A program made the translations under genes and the position numbers. The notes under the pieces are model-generated. The model was not told where the DNA came from. It worked only from the letters and a program-made list of their open reading frames with translations, and searched no databases. Shown here piece by piece: positions 52,334 through 59,883 of a DNA stretch of 64,000 nt. Position 1 is the first letter of the stretch; every line of letters begins with the position of its first letter. This DNA is from a virus. The stretch lies in the IMG/VR virus record IMGVR_UViG_3300017748_000002, positions 59,333 to 123,332 of that record. One strand, given 5' to 3'.

Positions 52334-53237
52334 AAATATATTCGATAACAAAACAAACAAACGCATCGATGCTCCAAATTTTGATGCGTTTGAACGCGTG
52401 TTATATGATCTTTCAAAAAAGCCTTTTGAAAGTAAAGAAGAAGCGATGTTAATGTCGCCGGCTATCTATGAGAAAAACACTACACGTAAGAATGATAATG
52501 TTGTTGAATGGGCTGGTTGGTGTGCGGTTGATGTCGATGATTACGAACCAAAAGGAGATCTAGAAGATGATTTGGTTAAACGCTTTGCTACCTATCGTTT
52601 TGTGTGTTATAGCACTGCGAGCTCGAAGATTGAGCAACCTAAATTCCGTCTCGTCTTTCCTCTTAGAAGACCAGTTGGAAAAGATGCAATCAAACGTTTT
52701 TGGTACGCATTACAATCCGAACTCGGAGATCTCGGAGACAGACAAACTAAAGATTTATCTCGTATGTATTACATCCCAGGAAACTATGATAACGCTTTTA
52801 ACTTTATATTCAGCCATCATGACGGGGCTAGTATTGATCCTTCTGAGTTAATCTTTAAACACCCAATGCCTGAAAAGACGAATCTGAATAACTTCTTTGA
52901 TCGTCTACCAGATGCTTTACAAGAACAAATTGTACAATATCGTAAAGATCAACTTGACCAAAACTTTGAATGGTCTTCGTATCATGATTGTCCATTTTGG
53001 CCAAAACAAATTGCTGCTGAATACCAAACAATCTCAAAGACTGGTTGGTATGCTAAGATGTATGCTATTATGGTTGCAGTTGCTGGTAACGCAGTACGTA
53101 AGAAATATCCAATTACTGCTAATGAGATCTCTCAACTTTGCCGGCAGTTTGACGAAGACACTGGTAACTGGTATAAGAACCGTCCACTTGATAAGGAGGC
53201 AGATCGTGCTCTCGAATACGTCTACAAAAATCTCTGA
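52296..53237 (+). CDS. Putative primase/primase-polymerase-like replication protein
   Basis: The 313-aa protein has WCAVDVDDYEP (candidate metal-binding Asp pair) and FVCYSTASSKIEQPKFRLVFPLRRPV. These, with DLSRMYYIPGNYDNAFNFIFSHHDG, resemble the archaeo-eukaryotic primase core of plasmid and phage replication proteins. The helical C-terminus (YPITANEISQLCRQFDEDTGNW..R) resembles PriCT-type ends. T4 uses a DnaG-like gp61, which is not in this window. The alternative is a helicase-associated regulator. Confidence 0.5.
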   Translation: MTTTPGISLTLFKNIFDNKTNKRIDAPNFDAFERVLYDLSKKPFESKEEAMLMSPAIYEKNTTRKNDNVVEWAGWCAVDVDDYEPKGDLEDDLVKRFATYRFVCYSTASSKIEQPKFRLVFPLRRPVGKDAIKRFWYALQSELGDLGDRQTKDLSRMYYIPGNYDNAFNFIFSHHDGASIDPSELIFKHPMPEKTNLNNFFDRLPDALQEQIVQYRKDQLDQNFEWSSYHDCPFWPKQIAAEYQTISKTGWYAKMYAIMVAVAGNAVRKKYPITANEISQLCRQFDEDTGNWYKNRPLDKEADRALEYVYKNL

Positions 53238-53670
53238 TGTTTTTAATATGGATATGTCTTTTAATATTGACGATATTCAAGATAAAGGCGAATGGTCTGA
53301 AAGGGCTTCATACGAAGCAACACAAATTCATAGTAAGCCATCAACTGCTCGTGGTAGAACGTTTAATCAAATATATGAAGCATGTTTGTATGGCCATGCC
53401 GCAGAACAATATCTGATTGAAACTGGTTGGGAAGATGACGAAAGAAAATTTAAAGATGTTATCGATCCTCAAGGTGATCCAGTAGAAATCAAAGTTACTG
53501 AACATCTAGGCAATGTTCCATTTGTTCTAGCTCGTTGTCAAACTGCCAAGCTTGAAACATGGAGAAATTATCCAGACATTGTCTATATTTTTATTAATGA
53601 TCGAAAATCTAAAGAATATATCCATGAAGGAACCTACGTTTGGAATGGAAAAAAATTCAAAAAAGTTTAG
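53206..53670 (+). CDS. Putative PD-(D/E)XK nuclease
   Basis: The 154-aa protein has GRTFNQIYEACLYGHAAEQYLIETGW and FKDVIDPQGDPVEIKVTEHLG, fitting E...D...ExK of the restriction-like nuclease fold. A strand YPDIVYIFINDRK follows. The start is GTG 53206, decided by the perfect AAGGAGG at 53193-53199 inside the previous gene. ATG 53248 or 53254 would lack a site. Could be a junction or end-processing nuclease. No specific family recognised. Confidence 0.5.
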   Translation: MLSNTSTKISDVFNMDMSFNIDDIQDKGEWSERASYEATQIHSKPSTARGRTFNQIYEACLYGHAAEQYLIETGWEDDERKFKDVIDPQGDPVEIKVTEHLGNVPFVLARCQTAKLETWRNYPDIVYIFINDRKSKEYIHEGTYVWNGKKFKKV

Positions 53671-53675
53671 CATAT

Positions 53676-53717
53676 GCTCATTATTTTGTTTACGAATGAG
53701 AAAAAATAGTGTATAAT
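53676..53717 (+). promoter_or_regulatory. Promoter with conserved 18-base box
   Basis: GCTCATTATTTTGTTTAC (53676-53693) is identical to the box at the gp43 promoter. The -35 TTTACG (53689-53694), 17-base spacer and TATAAT (53712-53717) preceded by AAATAGTG follow. It drives the gene block from 53743. Confidence 0.85.
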
Positions 53718-53742
53718 ATATCTAATAATTGAGGAGAATGTT

Positions 53743-54048
53743 ATGCAAGAAGATTATATTATGTCAGGTGCTCTTTATGATCATATCATGAAGCAGCGTA
53801 GAGAAGCTGAAGAATTCAGCAAGCAACCTGGGTGCTTCATGGGGATGATGCCTCATCCGTCTGAGACCAAGTATTGGTCGCAGCGTGTTCCTACTGGTAC
53901 TCTTATTGAGTACAAGCGTATTGAGCTAGAAGAAACAGCTTACTACATTACCGCAGATAAGACAAGTAAGTCTTATGCTCGGACTCTTGATTTTGAAGCG
54001 TGGTCCGATGAAAAGATCGAGGCCCATATCGAAAGGATGTGTGCGTAA
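53743..54048 (+). CDS. Conserved hypothetical protein
   Basis: The 101-aa protein has a helical N-terminus (YDHIMKQRREAEEFSKQPGCFMGMMPHPSETKYWSQRV) and a strand-rich middle (LIEYKRIELEETAYYITADKTSKSYARTLDFEAW). No known motif. It has the best non-structural promoter of the region and GAGGAG, so it is probably made early and in quantity. A host-takeover or regulatory role is possible but not shown. Confidence 0.55.
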   Translation: MQEDYIMSGALYDHIMKQRREAEEFSKQPGCFMGMMPHPSETKYWSQRVPTGTLIEYKRIELEETAYYITADKTSKSYARTLDFEAWSDEKIEAHIERMCA

Positions 54049-54395
54049 TGAAATACTCACTCAAAGTTCTGCAAAAAGCTGCAGAAATTCAAACTAAAAA
54101 ATCTTCTGATTATCAGAATCCAAACTCACGGATCAAACAAGCAGACTACTATTGTCGTGGTTGTTCTACTATCCTTGACACTATGCATGCCAAAGTTCTT
54201 CGTATGCAGTCTGTTATGGAAGCTATGGAATCTGATCCAAACTATGGTCAAAACTTTGAATCGCTCGAAGATTCATGTATCGATCTGATCAACTATGCTT
54301 CTTTCTTTGCCTCATATCTTGCTGGTGAAATGGAAGGTCAAAAGCCTGATCGTGATTTTTTAAATCGTCCTAGGAATACTACAGATGAAAATTAA
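54048..54395 (+). CDS. DUF1599/Nmad1-like nucleotide modification-associated protein
   Basis: The 115-aa protein has QKAAEIQTKKSSDYQNPNSRI, DTMHAKVLRMQSV and FESLEDSCIDLINYASFFASYL, the core pattern of DUF1599 (nucleotide modification-associated domain 1). Members are found in phages that carry modified bases. ATG 54048 overlaps the previous stop (TAATGA). Its exact biochemical role is not known to me. Confidence 0.65.
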   Translation: MKYSLKVLQKAAEIQTKKSSDYQNPNSRIKQADYYCRGCSTILDTMHAKVLRMQSVMEAMESDPNYGQNFESLEDSCIDLINYASFFASYLAGEMEGQKPDRDFLNRPRNTTDEN

Positions 54396-54726
54396 TATTA
54401 ATGATATTGGTGGTGAAGTCGTCAAAGAAGACGATCGTTATAAAGTAGTTGACAATAAGACACTAAACAATCTTGTAGTAAGTAGTACTGACTTATACGC
54501 TTTTAAGGCTACTAGTGGCCATGCTCACGTTGGTCAAGAAGAAGTTTACAATTTTGTCAAAGGTTCTGGTAAGATGGAAATGATTGACTTGAATGGAAAA
54601 CACCACGACCAAGTTGTAAAAGAAGGCGATGTTGTTTTGATTCCAGATGGTTGGTTTCACCGAGTTCATGCTGGTCCACATGGTTGTTACTTTGTTTGTG
54701 TCTTTGACGGAAAGCGCAGTCACTAA
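54385..54726 (+). CDS. Cupin-domain protein
   Basis: The 113-aa protein has cupin motif 1 SGHAHVGQEEVYNFVKGSGKMEM (His-x-His...Glu) and motif 2 EGDVVLIPDGWFHRVHAGPHG. It is a single-domain metal-binding beta barrel, perhaps a sugar or nucleotide-sugar isomerase or epimerase, or a binding protein. It overlaps the neighbours (TAATG downstream). Confidence 0.82.
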   Translation: MKININDIGGEVVKEDDRYKVVDNKTLNNLVVSSTDLYAFKATSGHAHVGQEEVYNFVKGSGKMEMIDLNGKHHDQVVKEGDVVLIPDGWFHRVHAGPHGCYFVCVFDGKRSH

Positions 54727-54932
54727 TGTCTGAACTCAAAGAAAAAATTAATCAACGAATGGATATTCTCCAAAATTGGATGGAGAAAAATTATCACTTA
54801 AAACGACCAGAAGTAGTTTCAAGTCATATTGAATCAGTAAGTAAATTTTGGTCTATTTTATCTGAAGAAGATCGTGACTATATACAGTGTAGTCAACATG
54901 CAATTGAAGATCAAAGGGAATGGATCGTATGA
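54726..54932 (+). CDS. Small helical protein
   Basis: The 68-aa protein: SELKEKINQRMDILQNWMEKNYHLKRPEVVSSHIESVSKFWSILSEEDRDYIQCSQHAIEDQREW. It is all-helical and charged. It overlaps the cytidylyltransferase-like gene by four bases (ATGA). Similar small proteins are frequent in marine T4-like genomes. Function unknown. Confidence 0.6.
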   Translation: MSELKEKINQRMDILQNWMEKNYHLKRPEVVSSHIESVSKFWSILSEEDRDYIQCSQHAIEDQREWIV

Positions 54933-55351
54933 AAATAGGATTAACTGCATCAACGTTTGATCTCCTCCACGCAGGTCATGTAGCCATGTTGAGAGAAGCA
55001 AAATCTCAATGTGACTACTTGATCTGTGCTCTTCAGGTAGATCCGACTTTTGATAGAGCTACAAAGAATGCTCCAGTACAAAGTATTGTCGAAAGGCAAG
55101 CTCAATTGGCTGCAATTAAATATGTCGATGAAGTCATTATTTATTGTACAGAAGCTGATTTACTTGATATAATAAACATGTATCCAATTAATGTGCGGAT
55201 ACTTGGCGAAGAGTATCGTCAAAAAGATTTTACTGGTAAAGACGAATGTCGTAACCGTGGAATCGAATTATACTTTAATAAACGAGACCACCGGTTCTCG
55301 TCTAGTGATTTGAGAGAAAGAGTAAAAGATGCGACAGCTAACCGTAAGTGA
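54929..55351 (+). CDS. Cytidylyltransferase-like nucleotidyltransferase (TagD-like)
   Basis: The 140-aa protein has TASTFDLLHAGHVAMLREAKSQCDYLICAL (HxGH motif HAGH) and the C-terminal HRFSSSDLRERV (ISSTxLR-like). These are the signature of glycerol-3-phosphate cytidylyltransferases and related adenylyl/cytidylyltransferases. It forms an NDP-alcohol from a phosphorylated substrate. It may activate a small group for transfer to DNA, lipid or glycan. Start at ATG 54929 by overlap with the previous stop. Confidence 0.83.
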   Translation: MKIGLTASTFDLLHAGHVAMLREAKSQCDYLICALQVDPTFDRATKNAPVQSIVERQAQLAAIKYVDEVIIYCTEADLLDIINMYPINVRILGEEYRQKDFTGKDECRNRGIELYFNKRDHRFSSSDLRERVKDATANRK

Positions 55352-56009
55352 TATTCGTAAATTTTTTATTGGAGAACTAAATGATGAATCATACACCACC
55401 GACAAAACTGGACAAAAGACAATTGAACTGCTTGGCGCTTCATTTCTTGCAGACGAACCAGCCATTTTTGGTACTCCCAACCAAGAGTACATTGATCGAG
55501 AAATCGATTGGTATTGCAGTGGTAGTACTAATATCAATGACATTTATGGTGATGAGCGCGAACCTCCTGAAGCATGGAAATATGCTGCCAATAAACATGG
55601 AGAAATCAATTCTAACTATGGTCGACTGATTTTCGACGATATATATTATAGGCAGTACGAAAACGTTCTTTGCGAATTGGCAGATACCAATGATACTACA
55701 AGACGTGCTACAATGGTTTACAACCGACCAAGCATCTGGGCAGAGTACCAAGATGGTAGTAAAAACGATTTTATTTGTACTAATGCTGTCACTTATTACA
55801 TTCGCAATGGTGAACTCCAAGCTGTTGTCCAGATGCGATCCAACGATGTCGTGTTCGGATACAAGAATGATTATGCTTGGCAGCGTTATGTAATGGGATT
55901 AATTTGCCAAGATCTTGGTGGTGGTAGAGATACACTCAAACCGGGCAACTTAATCTGGCAAGTACAAAATTTACATGTCTATGAAAGGCATTTCCACCTT
56001 GTCAAATAA
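55329..56009 (+). CDS. Thymidylate synthase / dNMP hydroxymethylase-like protein
   Basis: The 226-aa protein belongs to the thymidylate synthase superfamily. The segment ICTNAVTYYIRNGELQAVV and following QMRSNDVVFGYKNDYAW aligns residue by residue with the catalytic Cys...RS(C)D...N region of thymidylate synthase. It keeps the nucleophile Cys and phosphate-binding RS. The C-terminus HVYERHF resembles the NHxxQ/HxY end. The usual His after the nucleophile is Thr. The Asn in KNDYA matches the uracil-selective Asn rather than the Asp of T4 dCMP hydroxymethylase. A dUMP hydroxymethylase is therefore possible. Confidence 0.7.
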   Translation: MRQLTVSDIRKFFIGELNDESYTTDKTGQKTIELLGASFLADEPAIFGTPNQEYIDREIDWYCSGSTNINDIYGDEREPPEAWKYAANKHGEINSNYGRLIFDDIYYRQYENVLCELADTNDTTRRATMVYNRPSIWAEYQDGSKNDFICTNAVTYYIRNGELQAVVQMRSNDVVFGYKNDYAWQRYVMGLICQDLGGGRDTLKPGNLIWQVQNLHVYERHFHLVK

Positions 56010-56436
56010 ATGGGATGAAAGATATTTAGACTTAGCCGCGGGTGTTGCTGGCTGGTCTAAAGACCCGTCACGGAAGATCGGAGCCGTGGCAGTTGGATCA
56101 AAGGGCAGTGTTCTTGCTCAAGGGTTCAACGGGTTTCCTCGTGGGATTAGTGATTCACCTAATCGTTATGAAGATCGCACGAGAAAATACGAACTGGTAG
56201 TCCACGCAGAAATGAATGTAATTTATAATGCGACTTATAATGGTGTCTCTCTTGACGGTGCTACATTATACGTGCACGGGCTACCAGTTTGTTCCGATTG
56301 TGCCAAAGGGATTATTCAAGTTGGCATAAAACGAGTGGTCATGAAAGACCAAGAGATACCAGATCTCTGGCAACAATCATGGACTAAAACAGAAGAAATG
56401 TTTAACGAAGCAGGAGTCGACTATGAGTTCATATGA
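55975..56436 (+). CDS. dCMP deaminase
   Basis: The 153-aa zinc enzyme has VVHAEMNVIYNA (His, Glu) and VHGLPVCSDCAKGIIQVGIKRVV (two Cys ligands). RKIGAVAVGSKGSVLAQGFNGFPRGI forms the N-terminal strand pair. It converts dCMP to dUMP, which feeds the adjoining thymidylate synthase-like enzyme. It overlaps that gene by 35 bases. The start may be ATG 55975 or 55981. Confidence 0.9.
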   Translation: MSMKGISTLSNKWDERYLDLAAGVAGWSKDPSRKIGAVAVGSKGSVLAQGFNGFPRGISDSPNRYEDRTRKYELVVHAEMNVIYNATYNGVSLDGATLYVHGLPVCSDCAKGIIQVGIKRVVMKDQEIPDLWQQSWTKTEEMFNEAGVDYEFI

Positions 56437-56632
56437 AGCTTATATGGTGAAGCGTCTTAGAGAAGAAGACGAAAAGGCAGGTATTACTATTCAACATAGT
56501 AATTTACGATTGACTAAAGAAGTTGAAGAATTAAAAGCTAGAATTAAACAACTTGAAACTGATATGGCATATCAAACAAAACCATTTGCTACTAGTCCAG
56601 AAGAACAACGAATATACGATTTGAAAACATGA
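56423..56632 (+). CDS. Small coiled-coil protein
   Basis: The 69-aa protein has a heptad region LRLTKEVEELKARIKQLETDMAYQ. It overlaps the dCMP deaminase end and the next start (ATGA). No known family. It may oligomerise with a neighbour. Confidence 0.6.
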   Translation: MSSYEAYMVKRLREEDEKAGITIQHSNLRLTKEVEELKARIKQLETDMAYQTKPFATSPEEQRIYDLKT

Positions 56633-57000
56633 CACACGTATTAGTTATTGGACACAGCCCAAGCCCTTCTTCTACCAAGAGGAAGGGCAATCCTACATTA
56701 AACCGGCTAAACCGGTGGCTCGATGCATGTGATGTAAGAATATACAGCTTCACGAATCTTGCTCACTCGAGCGCCGGTTCTCTCAAAAAGGCTGAAATAT
56801 GTGATACTATGTTTCACGATATCTTTAAGAATTATACTAAAGTAATAACTTTAGGTAAAGAAGTGAAACAATATACTAATAAAATGGGCTACGATTTTTA
56901 TGAGCTTCCGCATCCAAGTCCGCTAAACCGTAATCTCAACGATAAAAAGTACGAAGAAGACGTAATTAAAGGTTTACAAAGCTTCATACATATGGTATAA
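56629..57000 (+). CDS. Uracil-DNA glycosylase superfamily-like protein
   Basis: The 123-aa protein has an N-terminal VLVIGHSPSPSS...GNPTLNRLNRWLD resembling UDG motif 1 and SFTNLAHS. KVITLGKEV leads to LPHPSPLNRNLND, resembling UDG motif 2 (HPS...). It is shorter than typical UDGs, so it may be a minimal family member. In a cluster with dUMP-level enzymes it could excise or sense unmodified uracil/thymine analogues. Assignment by motif only. Confidence 0.5.
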   Translation: MTHVLVIGHSPSPSSTKRKGNPTLNRLNRWLDACDVRIYSFTNLAHSSAGSLKKAEICDTMFHDIFKNYTKVITLGKEVKQYTNKMGYDFYELPHPSPLNRNLNDKKYEEDVIKGLQSFIHMV

Positions 57001-57001
57001 T
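56973..57001 (+). promoter_or_regulatory. Sigma70-type promoter for the 57029 gene
   Basis: GG then TTTACA-N17-TATAAT, overlapping the 3' end of the UDG-like gene. The expected +1 is near 57008, with GAGGA before ATG 57029. Confidence 0.83.
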
Positions 57002-57028
57002 ATAAACACAATTGAGGAATAGTATATT

Positions 57029-58120
57029 ATGAAAAAAATCTTAGTAACTGGGATGAACCACGAGCAAACACGCTATGATGGTTATCTCTCAAAACGCATT
57101 GGAGTGATCCTTTGCCATTACGGTCTTATTCGTTGTCTTGAAGATATGGACTTCGAAGTAACTCAAAAACATACTCAACCCGGTGAAGATCTTTCTGAAT
57201 ACGATCATGTGATTGTATATCTACACAGTCCTAATGGTTTTTGTCAACGTATCTTTGACGGGCTATGGGCACTCAACCAAAGACCGGATGCTATTCTAGC
57301 TTTTGACGATTGGCAAGTCAAAGATATTTTCAATGGTGTAATTGGTTATGGTAAAGCTCTGAAGGAACGTCCTGAGTCTGCTTATCGTGGTCATATCCTT
57401 GATCAATATCATACAGTCAAAGATGTAGATCAGGTAAAGAAGTATCACCAAGCTTACATTGACGCAATCGATATGGTTGCTGAAAAGAAGAATAAAGTTT
57501 TGATGTGTGCTTTTGCTGGTGGTGATCTCAGTAAGTTGATGGATTATCCACAAGAACTGGTTTATAGTTTCAACCCTAATCCATACCACTTAAATCGTTC
57601 TCATGAAAATAATTATGGAATGGAAGCTGGTGGTCTAGACGATTTCTTTGGTGGACCTGAAGCTCCGTCTCCAGAGAAGAAATCAAAAGCGTGGATCTTT
57701 AGTTCATTGGTACAAACTAAAACACGTAAGTGGTTAGACAAACAAGAATTGAATTGGGATGTACGTATCTACGGTGCTCAACGCGGAGCATTCAAAACCG
57801 AACGCCTGACCGAAGATAAAATGGTACAAGAATACGAAACTACTTGGGGTAACCTGATGCCGGGATACGATCATTCAGGATCTGGCTGGTGGAGAACACG
57901 AGTATTACAATGCGCTGAAGCTCGATCAATTACTATTTGTGATCCTGTTGAAGGTAAAGTTTATGGTGAAGAGTTCCTTATTACTCCAGCCGAAGTTGAA
58001 GCAATGGATGATAGTCAGCTATGGAAGAAAGCAAACGCACAGCGTGAAAACTTCCTAGATAATCACCCACTAAATAAGGATGTCACCAAACAAGAAATTA
58101 TGGAGGTCTTAAATGGCTAA
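57029..58120 (+). CDS. Possible GT-B glycosyltransferase
   Basis: The 363-aa protein has a Rossmann-like N-terminus (KKILVTGMNHEQTRYDGYLSKRIGVILCHYGLIRCLEDMDFEV) and an interdomain segment VLMCAFAGGDLSKLM. The C-terminal Rossmann-like half has WIFSSLVQTKTRKWLDKQELNWDVRIYGAQRG and GYDHSGSGWWRTRVLQCAEARSITICDP. The Glu/Arg-containing donor-site pattern of GT-B enzymes could lie in 'ARSITICDPVEGKVYG'. It is the start of a promoter-driven unit with UDP-sugar genes, so it is a candidate DNA-base or glycan glycosyltransferase. No clear family match by eye. Confidence 0.42.
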   Translation: MKKILVTGMNHEQTRYDGYLSKRIGVILCHYGLIRCLEDMDFEVTQKHTQPGEDLSEYDHVIVYLHSPNGFCQRIFDGLWALNQRPDAILAFDDWQVKDIFNGVIGYGKALKERPESAYRGHILDQYHTVKDVDQVKKYHQAYIDAIDMVAEKKNKVLMCAFAGGDLSKLMDYPQELVYSFNPNPYHLNRSHENNYGMEAGGLDDFFGGPEAPSPEKKSKAWIFSSLVQTKTRKWLDKQELNWDVRIYGAQRGAFKTERLTEDKMVQEYETTWGNLMPGYDHSGSGWWRTRVLQCAEARSITICDPVEGKVYGEEFLITPAEVEAMDDSQLWKKANAQRENFLDNHPLNKDVTKQEIMEVLNG

Positions 58121-59069
58121 AATTTGTATCACCGGTGGAGCAGGCTTTATTGCATTCCATCTCACACATAAACTAATAGAACTAGGTCACGAAGTTGTTG
58201 GCTTTGATAATTACAACGATTATTACGATCCAGGGCTAAAACATACTCGAGCAAATATTCTTCACGATCGATTCGGCGTTATCATGGAAAACGTAGATCT
58301 ATTGGATCGCAAGAAGCTTACTCAGTGGATGAAAACAAATAGTCCAGATGTTGTAATGCATTTAGCAGCATATGCCGGAGTACGTCATTCGCTTGATTAT
58401 CCGGATGACTATATTTCAAACAATATTGTCGGTACACATAATCTTATCGAAGCGTGTAATGATGCTCGTATAACTAAAATCACATATGCCTCAACCTCGT
58501 GTGTAATGGCTGATAATCCTCTCCCATGGAATGAAGACGAAAAGATTGGAGTAGCTAAGAATCCATACGGTTATTCTAAAGCTACCAATGAAGCACAGAT
58601 GATCTCTTCTAAAATTGATTCAACTATTGGCTTACGTTTCTTTACAGTGTATGGTCCTTGGGGCCGGCCTGATATGGCGCTGTTTGACTTTACTAAAAAC
58701 ATTGTTGCCGGCAATCCAATCCAACTTTTCAACTATGGTGATATGGTTCGTGATTTTACGTACGTCGAAGATATTGTTCAAGGCATCGTAATTATTATCA
58801 ATCGTCTTTTAGATAATCAAGACATTAACGAAATCTATAATATTGGTTTTGGTGATCAAATTCAGCTGGTTGATTTTGTAGAACATATTGAGAAGAACTT
58901 AGATCGTACAGCTATTCGTGAATTAGTTGAAATGCATCCTGCCGACACTCAAGCAACATGGTCTGATACGACTAAGTTACAAGCACTCGGTTACAAGCCA
59001 ACTACAAATATTGCGGAAGGTGTAGCTAAATTTATTGAATGGTACAAGGAATATTATAATGTCAATTAA
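58113..59069 (+). CDS. UDP-glucuronate 4-epimerase-like SDR
   Basis: The 318-aa extended short-chain dehydrogenase has the NAD motif ITGGAGFIAFHL and the FDNYNDYYDPGLKHTRA block typical of UDP-glucuronate 4-epimerases. Catalytic YGYSK (YxxxK), TSC in ASTSC and RFFTVYGPWGRPDMA are present. It should interconvert UDP-glucuronate and UDP-galacturonate. The adjoining UDP-glucose dehydrogenase would supply its substrate. It overlaps both neighbours. Confidence 0.87.
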   Translation: MAKICITGGAGFIAFHLTHKLIELGHEVVGFDNYNDYYDPGLKHTRANILHDRFGVIMENVDLLDRKKLTQWMKTNSPDVVMHLAAYAGVRHSLDYPDDYISNNIVGTHNLIEACNDARITKITYASTSCVMADNPLPWNEDEKIGVAKNPYGYSKATNEAQMISSKIDSTIGLRFFTVYGPWGRPDMALFDFTKNIVAGNPIQLFNYGDMVRDFTYVEDIVQGIVIIINRLLDNQDINEIYNIGFGDQIQLVDFVEHIEKNLDRTAIRELVEMHPADTQATWSDTTKLQALGYKPTTNIAEGVAKFIEWYKEYYNVN

Positions 59070-59883
59070 TATCGCAATCATTGGTCATGGTTACGTAGGT
59101 AAAGCTGTTGACCACGGCTTTTCCACAAGTCAAGTTGAGAAGTATATTGTAGATCCACTTTATGGAACTACACTCGATCAACTGAAAGGTAAAGTTCGAT
59201 TAGATGCTGCCTTTGTTGCAGTACCAACTCCCTTTGGTTCAGACGGTGAAATCGACGCTTCAATCGTAAAAGATGTTGTACGTCAACTAGAACATTTTAG
59301 TTGTCCGATTATTATTAAGTCAACCACAACTCCAGATATTGTAGATGAACTCTATCTTGAAAACGAACGTGTAGTTTACAACCCAGAGTTTTTGACTGAA
59401 AAGAATGCTCTTGACGATTTCATTAATCCACCAATGCACGTACTTGGTGGTAAGAGAAAGTATTGTGAACGTGTTCTTGATCTATATGAAAACTATTCGC
59501 AATGTAAACCATGTCAAGTTTTCTATATGACAGCCAAAGAAGCTTCATTCGTTAAATACGGAATCAACTCTTACCTCGCTACTAAAGTTCTATGGTTTAA
59601 TCAATTCAAAGATATTGTTGAAGACTGGGAAGGCAAGTATAATGTGATTGTGAATGCGATTGGTAGTGATCCACGTATTGGCCATAGTCATACTCAGGTT
59701 CCAGGGCCAGACGGACGTAAAGGTTTTGGCGGAGCTTGTTTCCCAAAAGATACTAACGCTTTCTCTACCTTTTCAAAAGGAGACTTTGGCGTCCTTGACG
59801 AAGTAATCAAACATAATAACGTATATAGAAAATCTTACGATCTTGATGAACGTGAAAAAGAACAGAAAGTAAATTATGGTTAA
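59059..59883 (+). CDS. ugd: UDP-glucose/GDP-mannose 6-dehydrogenase
   Basis: The 274-aa protein has IAIIGHGYVGKAVDHGF (NAD site), VAVPTPF, STTTPDIVDEL, YNPEFLTEKNALDDF and the active-site Cys motif KGFGGACFPKDTNAF. It is shorter than bacterial Ugd (about 390-440 aa) and lacks most of the C-terminal NDP-binding domain, as seen in compact phage forms. ATG 59059 follows AAGGA. It should oxidise UDP-glucose to UDP-glucuronate. Confidence 0.85.
   Translation: MSINIAIIGHGYVGKAVDHGFSTSQVEKYIVDPLYGTTLDQLKGKVRLDAAFVAVPTPFGSDGEIDASIVKDVVRQLEHFSCPIIIKSTTTPDIVDELYLENERVVYNPEFLTEKNALDDFINPPMHVLGGKRKYCERVLDLYENYSQCKPCQVFYMTAKEASFVKYGINSYLATKVLWFNQFKDIVEDWEGKYNVIVNAIGSDPRIGHSHTQVPGPDGRKGFGGACFPKDTNAFSTFSKGDFGVLDEVIKHNNVYRKSYDLDEREKEQKVNYG

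Noticed and set aside
52897-53205. Upstream part of the open frame leading into the nuclease-like gene
   Set aside because: It lies wholly inside the primase-like gene. The AAGGAGG at 53193-53199 sets the start at GTG 53206.
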